From IMG/VR virus record IMGVR_UViG_3300045110_000102, positions 16,645 to 80,644 of that record: a DNA stretch of 64,000 bases. One strand, written 5' to 3'. Under the pieces are notes generated by a model. That model was not told the DNA's origin. It saw only the letters and a list, made by a program, of their open reading frames with translations, and searched no databases. The position numbers and the translations under genes were made by a program. Below, one piece after another: positions 1-9,586 of this stretch. Numbering within the stretch: position 1 is the first letter of the stretch; each line of letters starts with the position of its first letter. This DNA is from a virus.

Positions 1-2
1 TT

Positions 3-104
3 GCGAAGAAGAAGCCGGAGCAGAAGCCGCAGCCGAAGCATGAGTCCTCGCTCGGGCAGGCGCAGAAGCCAGCACAGCAGCAGCCGCAACCGAAGAAGGA
101 TTGA
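3..104 (+). CDS. C-terminal tail of a truncated head-region protein
   Basis: An open frame enters from the left edge and stops with TGA at 102-104. The visible 33 residues are almost only Lys, Gln, Pro and Ala, a low-complexity disordered tail. The start lies outside the window. It precedes a head-tail connector gene, so it is probably the end of a head gene, but nothing in the tail identifies a family. Confidence 0.5.
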   Translation, partial: AKKKPEQKPQPKHESSLGQAQKPAQQQPQPKKD

Positions 105-109
105 CCGCG

Positions 110-613
110 ATGGCGTGGCCGGTCGCACCAGTCACACCGGGGCTCCGCAATCCGACGCTGCCGCCGACCGTCTCGGAATTCAGGAAGATGTTTCCGGAGT
201 TCGATGAGGTGTCGGACGAGCACGTGCAGGTGTATCTCGACATCGGCTGTTCGTGGATTGATCCGAGCTTCTGGTTCAGCCCCGACGCCAAGGTCGCAGC
301 GATGTTCGCCGCCGCGCATTATCTCTCGATGCACGACAAGGCCAGCGGCGGCGAACTCACTGGCAGCACCGGCGGCGGCGTGACTCCGCCCGGCGGCGCA
401 GTCGATCCTGAACTCGGCAAGATATGGGTGAAGAGCGTTCGCTTCCGCGACCGGTCCGTCACCTATGATCGCGTCTCACTCACCGACCAGAAGAAGACCA
501 ACGGTGCCGACGCCACCAAGACAGCGTCATCTGAATTCTGGAATGCAACGCTCTACGGTCAACTCTATCTGTCGTACCGCAGGCGCAACGTCTCTCATGT
601 GGCGGTGATCTGA
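110..613 (+). CDS. DUF4054-like head-tail connector protein
   Basis: A 167-aa protein. The N-terminal stretch TVSEFRKMFPEFDEVSDEHV followed by a YLD-x-G-x-SW segment matches, from memory, the DUF4054 family found next to capsid genes in tailed phages and thought to act in head completion or head-tail joining. ATG at 110 is preferred to the upstream TTG at 101 because AAGGA lies 9-10 bases before it. It is the first complete gene of the tail block and is followed two bases later by the next gene. Function is inferred from family and position. Confidence 0.75.
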   Translation: MAWPVAPVTPGLRNPTLPPTVSEFRKMFPEFDEVSDEHVQVYLDIGCSWIDPSFWFSPDAKVAAMFAAAHYLSMHDKASGGELTGSTGGGVTPPGGAVDPELGKIWVKSVRFRDRSVTYDRVSLTDQKKTNGADATKTASSEFWNATLYGQLYLSYRRRNVSHVAVI

Positions 614-614
614 G

Positions 615-998
615 ATGGAATATGTGCACACTGTAAAACGCATGCGCATGACGGCGGTGTTGCAGGCCATCGACGGCGGCAACTCACCGGGACAGATCGA
701 GCTTCGCACCGCTGATCGAATGATCCTCGCGACGCTGATCATGCAGCGCCCGAGCTTCTATCTGGTCGGCGATGATCTGGTGTTGACTGCGCCGTGCACC
801 GGTTGGGTCACGGTCAAGGGCGAGGCTGTGATCGGCACCATCACCGATGGCAGCGGCAACATCTGCATCGACGACATGAGCATCGGCGTCGATGTCACTG
901 AAGACAACGTGCACGACTACGAGATTGTGCTCGACGACAACATGCTCGAAGTCGGCAATCAGGTCACCATCGTCACGGCGACAATCGAACATGGCTGA
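615..998 (+). CDS. Hypothetical phage structural-region protein
   Basis: A 127-aa acidic protein, mostly beta-prone, with no motif I recognise. It begins just after the connector gene stop and overlaps the start of the next gene by 8 bases. It sits between a head-tail connector and a possible head-closure protein, so a role in the connector or neck is likely. That is only an inference from position. Confidence 0.65.
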   Translation: MEYVHTVKRMRMTAVLQAIDGGNSPGQIELRTADRMILATLIMQRPSFYLVGDDLVLTAPCTGWVTVKGEAVIGTITDGSGNICIDDMSIGVDVTEDNVHDYEIVLDDNMLEVGNQVTIVTATIEHG

Positions 999-1416
999 CG
1001 TCGAGAAGGACACGACAGAGCTTGACGATCAGGTGGACGCGGTGTGGGGCGAGGCAGTGGTGCTGCGCCCGATGAAGTCCATCAGCGGCGGCTATCGTGA
1101 AGCGCTGCCCGATCCCGAGCGGATCGAGGTGATCGCGAAGGGCATCTACGATCAGGGACGCGGTGCTCCGGTCGAGACCGGCGGCGGCATGGCGCATCGG
1201 CAAGCGACGGTGGACTCGACGTTGTCGATCCGTCACGAGCCGGTCGATAAGTGCAAGCTGCGCAAAGGTGATCGGGTTTATTTTCCGGTGCGGAAGGAAA
1301 CGCACGAGGTGACATTCATCTTCGATGATCCCGGCGGACGACCCGACGTGCACCTCGTGCGCGTGCTCGAAGAGGACGACGTGCCGGTGGTGAATCCATT
1401 GAGGTCTTCTCGATGA
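991..1416 (+). CDS. Probable head-closure / neck protein
   Basis: A 141-aa protein. Start ATG at 991 overlaps the preceding stop. The C-terminal half (about residues 75-135) alternates short beta strands with a GDRVYFPV ... HEVTF ... PDVHLVRV pattern, which resembles small beta-barrel head-closure adaptors of the SPP1 gp16 type. The resemblance is by eye only. It overlaps the next gene by four bases (ATGA), implying coupled translation. Confidence 0.5.
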   Translation: MADVEKDTTELDDQVDAVWGEAVVLRPMKSISGGYREALPDPERIEVIAKGIYDQGRGAPVETGGGMAHRQATVDSTLSIRHEPVDKCKLRKGDRVYFPVRKETHEVTFIFDDPGGRPDVHLVRVLEEDDVPVVNPLRSSR

Positions 1417-2333
1417 GCATCATCCGCATGCTGACGCGGCTGACTGCAGTCTCGGCGCTGCGCGGCAGGACGTGGGCGGCGGATCGCGTGTTCGACTCCG
1501 ACAACACGCCGCTGAGCCAAGCGCTGACGCTGAACGAAGCGGCCAAGCCTTACATCGTGGTGTTCACTGATGCCGACAATCGCCCGGACATCGGCAACAC
1601 CGATCTGTTCATCGGTCGCCGCGAGGTCACGCTGACGCTGGAGATCGGCGTCGCGTCGAAGATCGAGGGCGAGGTCGGCAAGGAGGAGATCAAGATTCCC
1701 CTGACCGACGAAGGCATGGAAGTCGCGCTCGACATGGTCGAGGACCAAGCGATGGCCACGCTGTGGGGCGACCCGCAGGGTGACTGGTCCGAACTGCTGA
1801 AGGGGCTGGTGCTGCGCGTTGATCGCGTCGCTGGCCAGCGCGGTGCATCGACGACGCGAGACCGTCGCTGGGCGGCGCGGCAGGTGTCGTTCATCTGCGA
1901 TGTAGTGAGCGATCTGCCGCCGGGTGTGCCGGTGCCGCACGATCATCCGATCAGATTGTTCTGCGATGTCTCGAAGGCGAATCCCGAGGCGCAGATGCAG
2001 CCCATCGCCAAGATATGCGAAGCGCTGATCAGCCGCGAGGCTGCGCCGAAGTGGGAGCAGGTGCAGGCGTGGATGGGTGTGCGACGGATCGGGCTGCGCG
2101 CCATCGGTCAAGCGCCGCTGGCTGCTGACATGCCGGGACTGCGCGCGACGCTGCATGGCGACGACCTGACCGACAAGCACGGCGAGGCACCGATCCTGCG
2201 CAAGATCACGCACGACGACATGCAGATGGAGACGCATCCGAAGATCGGCCTCAACGATGAATTCGCAATCGAGACCAACGTTGCGCTGATCAAGCCGAAG
2301 CCGCCGAAGGACAAGATCGAAGCGGACGATTGA
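1413..2333 (+). CDS. Hypothetical neck/tail-completion protein
   Basis: A 306-aa protein whose start overlaps the upstream stop (ATGA). The N-terminus, MSIIRMLTRLTAVSALRGRT, is followed by a segment of alternating strands. The next gene starts at its stop codon. Placed between the connector genes and the baseplate genes, it may be the tail terminator or a neck component. No diagnostic motif was seen. Confidence 0.6.
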   Translation: MSIIRMLTRLTAVSALRGRTWAADRVFDSDNTPLSQALTLNEAAKPYIVVFTDADNRPDIGNTDLFIGRREVTLTLEIGVASKIEGEVGKEEIKIPLTDEGMEVALDMVEDQAMATLWGDPQGDWSELLKGLVLRVDRVAGQRGASTTRDRRWAARQVSFICDVVSDLPPGVPVPHDHPIRLFCDVSKANPEAQMQPIAKICEALISREAAPKWEQVQAWMGVRRIGLRAIGQAPLAADMPGLRATLHGDDLTDKHGEAPILRKITHDDMQMETHPKIGLNDEFAIETNVALIKPKPPKDKIEADD

Positions 2334-2938
2334 TGGCTGGGCTCAACCTCTTCATCGACACGACAGAGCTTGTCGAGTTCTCGGACAAGATGAAGAAGGC
2401 GGAGAAGGTCACCAAGCCGATCATCGCCGCAGGCATCAACGAAGTCGGTGATGGGTTTGTCTCCGTGCTCACGACCAGCGTCGCGCGATCAAGCGGCATG
2501 GACCCGGAGTCGGTGCGCGGGCTGCTCCGTGTCAAGCGCGCGAACCGGAGCAACCTTGAATACGTCGTGACGATGGACGAGTCCCTGATCGCGGGCAACG
2601 CCATCGAAGGCAAGCGCGAGAGCCGCGACTTCGGCAGGCGCGACCCTGAAGAACTGGTGATCATCGTCTCGAAGAAGGACGATCTTGTCTGCATGGATTG
2701 CGAAGAGCTTGCAGCGTCCGGGCCGATGCCGATGGAGATCGCGCGGCAGCACGTGCCGAAGCACAAGAACTGCCGCTGCATGATCCTGCCCTACGTGCGA
2801 CCGGGCCGACGCCTGCAGGTGGAGAGAAGCAGAGGGCTCGGACGACCGAAGGGCGATGACAGTCTGACATTGCGCCAACTGGCGCAAACGTTCCTCGACA
2901 AGACGGCAACCTCGATAAGAATCGAGATCACCAAATGA
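2333..2938 (+). CDS. Minor virion protein with a Cys-rich MuF-like C-terminus
   Basis: A 201-aa protein. ATG at 2333 overlaps the previous TGA by one base; a TTG one codon earlier is less likely. The N-terminal half looks like a small tail-completion protein. Residues about 119-151 contain CMDCEE ... HVPKHKNCRCMI. The HxxCxC ending resembles the C-terminal tip of Mu gpF-type head morphogenesis proteins, where it is thought to bind metal. Whether this is a fusion of the two folds is inference. Confidence 0.55.
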   Translation: MAGLNLFIDTTELVEFSDKMKKAEKVTKPIIAAGINEVGDGFVSVLTTSVARSSGMDPESVRGLLRVKRANRSNLEYVVTMDESLIAGNAIEGKRESRDFGRRDPEELVIIVSKKDDLVCMDCEELAASGPMPMEIARQHVPKHKNCRCMILPYVRPGRRLQVERSRGLGRPKGDDSLTLRQLAQTFLDKTATSIRIEITK

Positions 2939-3630
2939 GCGACAAGTACCAGAAGCTGCTGCAGCAACTCGCTGATCTCCGCCGTCAGATGGCGGACACG
3001 CACCAGAGCGGCACCGTGCACGAGGTGAAGGGCACGAAGCTGCGGATGATGATGGGCAAGGACAAGGACGGCAAAGAGATTCTGAGTCCGTGGCTCAACA
3101 CCTCGAACCATCGCGGCGGCGCGACCGAGCAGCGCTTCTACAAGAAGGGACAGACGCTGGCGATGATCTGTCCTAACGGCGACGTCTCGCAGGGCATGAT
3201 CGCGCCGTACGCGCCGAGCAAGGAGTTCAAGACGCCGGAGCATGCCGACGGCAGCGGGCAGGATGAGGAGTCGTATCAACTCGACGACTATCGCGCGAAG
3301 CAGACGAAGGAAGGTTACGACAACTGGCTGCAGCCCGATGACTCGAAGGATCAGAAGGGCGGACAGCAAGGCGGTCAGCAGGGCGGCGGTGGTGGTGGCA
3401 AGAAGCAGCAGAAGGGCCACACCGGCGGCGACAAGGCGGTGATGAAGAGCCGCATGAACAAGGACGGTGGCATCACGCATCGCGTCGGCAAAGATGCGCG
3501 GCTGATGGCGCACAAGGAAGGCACGAAGATGCGCATGGCATCTGACTGGGTGGTGGTGAAGAAGGGCAAGATCATCTTCAGCCGACCACCGATCCTCGGC
3601 AAGGACCCGATCAAGAACGACGACAAGTAA
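2935..3630 (+). CDS. Baseplate spike / assembly protein V (gpV, gp45-like)
   Basis: A 231-aa protein that overlaps the upstream gene by four bases. Residues about 25-90 have the OB-fold pattern of P2 gpV/Mu gp45 proteins: GTVHEVKG, then RMM, WLNTSNHRGGATEQRFYKKG and QTLAMICPNGD. It then has a Gln/Gly-rich spacer (about 142-165, with a run of glycines) and a C-terminal region that should form the trimeric beta-helix needle. The gpW/J/I-like genes follow, as in P2. It acts at the tip of the contractile tail. Confidence 0.85.
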   Translation: MSDKYQKLLQQLADLRRQMADTHQSGTVHEVKGTKLRMMMGKDKDGKEILSPWLNTSNHRGGATEQRFYKKGQTLAMICPNGDVSQGMIAPYAPSKEFKTPEHADGSGQDEESYQLDDYRAKQTKEGYDNWLQPDDSKDQKGGQQGGQQGGGGGGKKQQKGHTGGDKAVMKSRMNKDGGITHRVGKDARLMAHKEGTKMRMASDWVVVKKGKIIFSRPPILGKDPIKNDDK

Positions 3631-3647
3631 ACCAACAGGAGACAGCA

Positions 3648-4178
3648 ATGCCTACACCAGAACAGCGAGCGGTCATTCTATCGAGCGAGCGTAACGCCCC
3701 GCGTCGGCAGGTGATCTTGCAGAAGTATTACGTCTACGACCCGGGCGTGCGCGCCAACGATGAACTCGGCGGACTTCGTGTGCGCGATGAGAACGACGGC
3801 AAGGGACTGTTCGTCCTCGCCGCTCCGCAGATGATCCAGTACTGGATCGATCAGGGCTTGATGGGCGAGAAGCCGGTCGGTGAAATCTCCGACGCGGGCA
3901 AGAAGCTGCTCAACCAGATCACGCGCGGTCGCACCGAGAATCCGGATGAGACGCCGCCGCATCTGCCGAAGTACGACCGCATGATCCAGTCGGGATCGCC
4001 GGGCTCGGCGCTGAAGGAGCCGGTCTCGGTCGCGCGTCGCAAGCAGATGCAGAAGGCGAAGAAGGGCAACGACCGCGAAGCGAAGCGCAAGACGCCGGAG
4101 CAGCGTGGCCGCGTTGCGCCGACACCTCCGCGCAACGAAGCACCGAAGCCGCCGATCATGGGCACGCCTGCGGAGTAG
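3648..4178 (+). CDS. Hypothetical baseplate-region protein
   Basis: A 176-aa protein with a good ribosome site (AGGAGA) seven to eight bases before ATG. The N-terminal 85 residues look folded. The C-terminal half is Lys/Arg/Pro-rich and probably disordered. It lies between the spike gene and the gp25-like gene, so it may be a baseplate accessory or chaperone. I do not recognise the family. Confidence 0.65.
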   Translation: MPTPEQRAVILSSERNAPRRQVILQKYYVYDPGVRANDELGGLRVRDENDGKGLFVLAAPQMIQYWIDQGLMGEKPVGEISDAGKKLLNQITRGRTENPDETPPHLPKYDRMIQSGSPGSALKEPVSVARRKQMQKAKKGNDREAKRKTPEQRGRVAPTPPRNEAPKPPIMGTPAE

Positions 4179-4181
4179 TAC

Positions 4182-4739
4182 GTGGCCGACAATCCCTACT
4201 ACGACGTCAACGAGGAGATGTGGCCAGACCTGAAGTATGGCCGCATCGTTCTCCACCCGGTCCGCATTGGAATGGATCGCTACACCGGCAAGATGCTGAC
4301 CGGGTGGAATCACGTCGTCCAAAGCATGGTGCTGATCTTCGCGACACGGTTTCACGAGCGTGTGCTGCGTCGCTGGGTCGGCTCATTCGTCCCGCATCTA
4401 ATCGGCAACAACGCGACCGAGACCACCATCGCGCGGTTCTACTGGGCGATTGCAACGGGGCTCGATCTCTGGGAGCCGAACTATCGCATTCAGCGTGTGC
4501 GCGTCGGCAATCGCGACAGCGGCTCATCGCTGACATCTACTGAAGAGCTTCGCACCGGTCATCTCACCACGTCGATGGATGGCGTCTATCGTCCGCGCGG
4601 TCACCTCGGCAACGACGATCCAGAAGTGCGCCGGGCCATCGGTCTGACGTCGCGCGGTTATAATTTGTGGGAGCGCCAGCCCGGCTACATTCAGGGCGCG
4701 CCGCCTGATCTCATTGGTGAGCCGGGGAGAACGCCTTGA
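4182..4739 (+). CDS. Baseplate wedge protein, gpW / T4 gp25 family
   Basis: A 185-aa protein with GTG start (GGAG seven bases upstream). Residues about 38-110 carry the family pattern: TGWNHVVQSMVLIFATRF, then RVLRRWVGSFVPHLIG and AIATGLDLWEPNYRI. The core of gpW/gp25 proteins, which link baseplate wedges to the sheath initiator, has the same order of elements. The 75-residue C-terminal extension is unusual for the family. The gene overlaps the following J-like gene by four bases. Confidence 0.85.
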   Translation: MADNPYYDVNEEMWPDLKYGRIVLHPVRIGMDRYTGKMLTGWNHVVQSMVLIFATRFHERVLRRWVGSFVPHLIGNNATETTIARFYWAIATGLDLWEPNYRIQRVRVGNRDSGSSLTSTEELRTGHLTTSMDGVYRPRGHLGNDDPEVRRAIGLTSRGYNLWERQPGYIQGAPPDLIGEPGRTP

Positions 4740-5698
4740 GCGACGTGTTCGATTATCTCAATCCATCGCGCAGCGGACAGTCACTGACTGATCGGCTGAG
4801 CGAGCGCATCTCTGTGCTCGTGCCTGCGAACCTGCAGCCGATGGTCGTGCTGGAGAAGATCAACGTCGAGCAGATTCTCGCCGACCGCATGGCGCGACTG
4901 AAGGCGCTGTGGGCGAAGTACGATCCGCCGATGGCGGCGCAGTACGACGTCGAGAACCTTGAGTTCGATCCGATCAAGATCAACCAAGAGGCCTGCAGCT
5001 ACTTTGAATTGATGCTACGGGATCGCGTGAACCAAGCCGCACGCGCGATCACGCTGGCGTACGCGATCAGCACCGATCTCGATGCTATCGCGTCACGCTA
5101 TCCCGGCGGTGTGCCGCGTCTCGAAGGCGAGAGCGATGATCGATATCGTCGCCGCATCTGGCTGTCGCCGAACACGCTGAGCCCGCACGGCACCGCCGAG
5201 GCGTACGAGTTCTGGGCGCTGACCGCATCGCCGGAATTCCGCGACGTCACCGCGATGCGCATGGTGATGCACGACTACTATCCGACGATCCTGATCACCT
5301 GCCTGATGGAGCCGCCAGCCGATCCGGAGCCGACACAGGAAATACTGGTGCGCACGCGCGCGTACATCCACGATCTTTCACGGCAAGGGCTCACCGATGT
5401 GATCTCGGTCAACCCGCCGAAGGTCAAGCACATCAACTACAAGATCGCGGTGTGGCTCTATCCCGGTGCGATGCCTGATCAGACGCTTGAGAAGATGAAG
5501 GACCGCGTCTTCAAGCTGATCGATAATCAGTACTGGCTCGGCCACGATCATTCGCTGATGGCGATCAACGCCGCGTGCGCGCTGCAGGGCGTGCATCACG
5601 TGGACATTCTCGAACCGACCGACGACGTCTTCGTCGGACCTGACTGGGTGATCAAGGTGGACAATGTGAGCGTGCTCATCGCCGGGCGCGCCATATGA
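4736..5698 (+). CDS. Baseplate assembly protein J (gp6/gp47-like)
   Basis: A 320-aa protein. TTG start at 4736 overlaps the preceding TGA, with GGGGAGA upstream. The Baseplate_J pattern is present: an early helical part, then DLDAIASRYPGG and RLEGESDDRYRRRI (about 118-145), HGTAEAYEFWA, and a C-terminal domain with HINYKIAVWLYPGA. Such proteins form the wedge ring of contractile-tail baseplates. The W-J-I order matches P2. Confidence 0.9.
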   Translation: MSDVFDYLNPSRSGQSLTDRLSERISVLVPANLQPMVVLEKINVEQILADRMARLKALWAKYDPPMAAQYDVENLEFDPIKINQEACSYFELMLRDRVNQAARAITLAYAISTDLDAIASRYPGGVPRLEGESDDRYRRRIWLSPNTLSPHGTAEAYEFWALTASPEFRDVTAMRMVMHDYYPTILITCLMEPPADPEPTQEILVRTRAYIHDLSRQGLTDVISVNPPKVKHINYKIAVWLYPGAMPDQTLEKMKDRVFKLIDNQYWLGHDHSLMAINAACALQGVHHVDILEPTDDVFVGPDWVIKVDNVSVLIAGRAI

Positions 5699-7152
5699 GC
5701 GACATCGTCACTGAGGGACTCATTCAGGCACCGGGCGCGAAGCTGCTCTATCGCGCATCGACCGGGCTTGAGAAGGCGATGGCCGACGTCGATGGCGAGC
5801 GGCTGATCGGCACCTATGCCGAGATCATCATCGACCAGTGGGACCCGTACCGCATCAGCTACACGAACCTGCCCTATCTCGCGTATGCGATGGGCACGCT
5901 GCTGTGGGAGGATGGCTGGAGCGAGAGCACGCAGCGCGAATGGACTGCGGTGCAGTTCACCTTCAAGAGCCTGCGCGGCACGCTCGCTGGCATCGAGATG
6001 GCGCTGGAATATTCCGGTCGCGACTTCTCGCCGCCGCAAGGTTACACGGTGCAAGAGGCGCTACGACCGCCGCAAGCGTTCTTCGCTTCGCCCGGTCTTA
6101 CCAAGGAGGAGTTCGATTTCTGGATTCACAAGATGCCGGAGATCAGGATCACGTTCTCCGAGGGCGTCGGCTGGGACAGCGAAGACGTCCTGTTCTGCGG
6201 TGACGGTGGCGCTCAGTGGTTCGTCGGGCTTGATGATGGTGAGGCGCTGCATGGTCGCAAGGCTTTCCTTCGAGTGCGCGGCAAAGATATCCCGTTGCAG
6301 GTTTACACGTTCACCAAGGAGATCAACAGCAAGGTCTCGATTGACTACGAGCGCATCTGCATTCCCGGCCTCGCCGGTCCAGCGTTCACGCAAGACGACT
6401 TCGTCAACGACGAGAACTTCGTCTGCGCTGAACTGAAAGTGCCGCAGCTTGTCACGGTGCGGATCGACGGCAGCTACGATCACGAACAGAGCGCGCTGCA
6501 TCTCGACACGGTCGTGCCCGGCATGGACCCGATTGATGTGCGCTACGAACGCGACAGCGACATCGGCTGGGGCAACAGCTTCTTCTTCGTCGGCGATTGG
6601 TCTGATCATCGCAACACGCTGGAGCGTGACGATCCGCACCCATCGCATCCGATTGAGATCGCGCCGCCGATCACGCCAGAGCATCCGATAGCTTATCCGG
6701 AGTCAGGTCTGCCGACACAGCCGCCGCCGCTCCCGACGCAACCGGTGCCGATTGTCTACTACGCTGACGCTGGCTTCGATGCCGCGCGCATGTTGGCTGA
6801 CCGCATCTTCCTGAACGATCCGGCGATTGCTGCGGCGATCACCGGCGGCGTCTCATTCGTTGGTGTCGATTATGTCTCGTGGCCGCAGTACACGGCTGAC
6901 CTGATGATCGACCTGCATATGAATGATGATTTCTGGAGTTGGTTCGCTGACGAAGGCTACACGAACGACGATAACTACTTCGCCAGTCACGTTGATCTAC
7001 AAGACTTCGACCGCGCATGCCGCGCTGTCGTCGTCGCACAAGCGCTGCGAGATCGAGTGCGCACCGCCTATGACCCGACACGCTTAATCGAACTTCGCGA
7101 ACGCGCTTGGACAGAAACCACGGTTGATCAGCAGGTCCCGAACTTGCTTTGA
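5695..7152 (+). CDS. Tail protein I-like baseplate protein, extended
   Basis: A 485-aa protein that overlaps J by four bases. Residues about 50-105 have the gpI pattern (NLPYLAYAMGTLLWEDGW, then REW and the helical segment with KSLRGTLAGIEMAL). P2 gpI is under 200 residues. Here the extra 280 residues include a Pro-rich hinge (about 335-350, TQPPPLPTQP) and a further domain. The extension may connect to fibres, because the two fibre genes follow. Confidence 0.8.
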   Translation: MSDIVTEGLIQAPGAKLLYRASTGLEKAMADVDGERLIGTYAEIIIDQWDPYRISYTNLPYLAYAMGTLLWEDGWSESTQREWTAVQFTFKSLRGTLAGIEMALEYSGRDFSPPQGYTVQEALRPPQAFFASPGLTKEEFDFWIHKMPEIRITFSEGVGWDSEDVLFCGDGGAQWFVGLDDGEALHGRKAFLRVRGKDIPLQVYTFTKEINSKVSIDYERICIPGLAGPAFTQDDFVNDENFVCAELKVPQLVTVRIDGSYDHEQSALHLDTVVPGMDPIDVRYERDSDIGWGNSFFFVGDWSDHRNTLERDDPHPSHPIEIAPPITPEHPIAYPESGLPTQPPPLPTQPVPIVYYADAGFDAARMLADRIFLNDPAIAAAITGGVSFVGVDYVSWPQYTADLMIDLHMNDDFWSWFADEGYTNDDNYFASHVDLQDFDRACRAVVVAQALRDRVRTAYDPTRLIELRERAWTETTVDQQVPNLL

Positions 7153-7165
7153 GGAGAGACAGCAG

Positions 7166-9568
7166 ATGGAACGCAAAGTAAATATTCAGGACTGGCAGAA
7201 GGTCACGGTCGAAGACTTTAACAACTTCGGTCTTTTCCCCCGCGCGTCCTTCGATCACATCGTCGTCGATACGCTGATCCCCGACATGGCCTTCACCGGC
7301 TTCGCTGTCGTGCAGACAGCACCGGCTGTGGTGACGGTCGGCAGCGGTCGGCTCTATCACGCTGGTCTTGTGTTCTACAACGACAACGAAGGCGGCACCT
7401 CGCTCGATCTGCTCAGCGTGCTGCCGGTGGTGACGCGGCGCTATGTCGGCGTGGTCGCATGGGGCCAAGAGATCGAGACGGACACCGAGCCGCGAACGTT
7501 CCTCACCGATCCGGTGACGCGCGCGACTGTGGCGCGTGTTGTCTCCACCGAGTCGCGGCGCTGGACGAACATCTCCACCGTGGTCGGCGCTGAAGGTCCT
7601 GACCCGCAGAAGCCAGCCATCGCATCGAATACGCTGGTGGTGGCGTGGATACTTCTCGACTCGACCGGCATCGTTGCGATCCAGATGGTTGAAGACAATC
7701 GCGCGCCGAACCTGCGCGATCTCGACAACCGCATGAACGAGAACGATGCATGGCGCATCCGCACGACGTCGCGCCTCGATACGCTGGCGACCGATCTCGC
7801 CGCGCTGGCTGCACGTCTCGCTGGCACCGCATCGATGCAACTGGCGCTGCGGCTTGCCGCAGACATCGCGCGCGTGAAGGAGGAGCTTAATCTCCCCGAC
7901 AGCTACACCTCATGGGGCGCGGATCACTTCCTGACCAACGACGAGTCCGACGTGCACGACGTGCCGCCGAACCCGGACTACATCGCCAAGGTCGAGGAGG
8001 GCATTCGCTTCCCGAACGCTGCAGAGCGCGACTCGCAGATGTCGCTGTTGAACCCGCTCGATCCGGCGGTGATCAATCAGGCGAACTTCGTGCTGCCGCT
8101 CTATCACGAGAAGACACGGCTCGAAGTGCTCGGCAACGACAGCGAGTTGTCGATCTCGCAGTATCAATTCCAAACCATCTCTTGGGAATTGTGCACGAAG
8201 ACCCGCACGCGCATCCGCTTTGGCACGCCGATGTATGTTTGCTACAACGGCTGCTGGTGGTTCGCGCCATCCGGTCAGGACTGGCAAACGTCAATCGGCA
8301 TGGGCGAATGGGCGAACGGCTTCGGCGGCTCGACCGGCATGACGCCGAACACCGATCTGATCTACGATCCGATCCGCAACATCCTGACGCGTGGCACCGA
8401 GACATTCCAAATCCTTGACGTGCAGGATGTCTCGACGCACACCGTGCTGCGCATCGCGCAGTTCTGGGTCGATGAGATCATCGACTCCTACTACTGGCGG
8501 CAGATCATCACCGTTGAAGGTCTCAGCGGTTCGGTGGTGGCGCAGTCGTTCCTGAACTCGCAGGGCGGCTGGCTGACGTCGGTGGAATTGTTCTTCACGC
8601 GCATCGCCACATCCGGCGACGTGCACGCGCTGATCGTCGAGTGCAACGACGTCGGCGCGCCGAACTATCAGAAGGTGATCGCACGCTCGACCATCGTGTC
8701 GGACCTGCTGCGCTCGCCACCGTTCGCGACGAAGATCGGATTCCTTCCGACCTATCTGGCGAAGGGCAAGCGCTACGCTGTCGTGCTGCAGACGCCCGGC
8801 AATCACTTCGTGTCGCTGGTGCACAACAACAAGTTCGCGCAGGGCTCGCTGTTCACATCGACGGACGGCGCGTGGGCCTCGGGCGACCTGACCAAGGACA
8901 TCGCACTGCGGCTGAACTTCGCGGAGTTCGAGTCCACCCGCTGCACCGTGCAACTGGCTGGCCTCGAATTGAATGGCGGCATCGCGGCCATCGATCTCAA
9001 CTTCGATTCGACGCGTCCGCCGGGCACCACGATCTCATTCGAGATTCAGCACAACGGCGTGTGGGTGCCGCTCGGCTACTACGACAGCAATCCGCTGGTC
9101 GCGTTGCCGCCGCTGCTGCCACTGCGCTGCATCCTTGTCGGCACCACCGATGAGATGCCGGGCATCGGCGTCGCTGCGAATTCGCGCTCGCTGACGTCGC
9201 GGCCTCGCAATGACTTCCGTCACATCTCGACGGTGCGGACGATGCCGAACCCGGTCAACACGGTCTACGTGGACTTCCGGCTCGACGCGTGGCGCGGTGA
9301 AGACAGTGCTGGCTACGAGTACCACACCTTCACGCCAGCGCTGTTGATCGGTGCGGGCTTCCAGAACGTGGTGCCGCCTGCAGTGATCGAGGATGAAGTC
9401 GCGCCGGACGATCCGACAGGATTGCGTCGTCGCTGCATCTGGGACCTTGCGTCGTTCGGTGGCACACCGATCACGGCTTACAAGATCAGATGCGAGGGCT
9501 GGTCGGACAACGCGCTCGCGCTGTTCCACGTTTCCGAGCGTGTCGATATCGGCATCAACCTCATGTGA
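7166..9568 (+). CDS. Large fibre/baseplate structural protein (DUF4815-like N-terminus)
   Basis: An 800-aa protein. The chosen ATG at 7166 has GAGGAGAG upstream; an in-frame codon at 7124 would run into the I-like gene. The N-terminus MERKVNIQDWQKVTVEDFNNFG and the following beta-rich region with VTVGSGRLYHAG resemble phage DUF4815-type proteins that anchor fibres to the baseplate. A helical segment (about 190-240) precedes repeated beta-sandwich-like regions with WYSG-type jelly-roll features. It lacks a chaperone-like ending. Confidence 0.7.
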   Translation: MERKVNIQDWQKVTVEDFNNFGLFPRASFDHIVVDTLIPDMAFTGFAVVQTAPAVVTVGSGRLYHAGLVFYNDNEGGTSLDLLSVLPVVTRRYVGVVAWGQEIETDTEPRTFLTDPVTRATVARVVSTESRRWTNISTVVGAEGPDPQKPAIASNTLVVAWILLDSTGIVAIQMVEDNRAPNLRDLDNRMNENDAWRIRTTSRLDTLATDLAALAARLAGTASMQLALRLAADIARVKEELNLPDSYTSWGADHFLTNDESDVHDVPPNPDYIAKVEEGIRFPNAAERDSQMSLLNPLDPAVINQANFVLPLYHEKTRLEVLGNDSELSISQYQFQTISWELCTKTRTRIRFGTPMYVCYNGCWWFAPSGQDWQTSIGMGEWANGFGGSTGMTPNTDLIYDPIRNILTRGTETFQILDVQDVSTHTVLRIAQFWVDEIIDSYYWRQIITVEGLSGSVVAQSFLNSQGGWLTSVELFFTRIATSGDVHALIVECNDVGAPNYQKVIARSTIVSDLLRSPPFATKIGFLPTYLAKGKRYAVVLQTPGNHFVSLVHNNKFAQGSLFTSTDGAWASGDLTKDIALRLNFAEFESTRCTVQLAGLELNGGIAAIDLNFDSTRPPGTTISFEIQHNGVWVPLGYYDSNPLVALPPLLPLRCILVGTTDEMPGIGVAANSRSLTSRPRNDFRHISTVRTMPNPVNTVYVDFRLDAWRGEDSAGYEYHTFTPALLIGAGFQNVVPPAVIEDEVAPDDPTGLRRRCIWDLASFGGTPITAYKIRCEGWSDNALALFHVSERVDIGINLM

Positions 9569-9586
9569 TCAGGGAGAACTCAACAG

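Noticed and set aside
1-207. Arg/Ser-rich frame at the left edge
   Set aside because: Low-complexity translation in the wrong frame of the connector gene and of the preceding tail; no ribosome site.
1278-2237. 319-codon minus-strand frame
   Set aside because: Lies opposite two real tail genes. Antisense frames stay open in high-GC DNA. Its amino-acid content (Arg, His, Asp) is typical of shadows.
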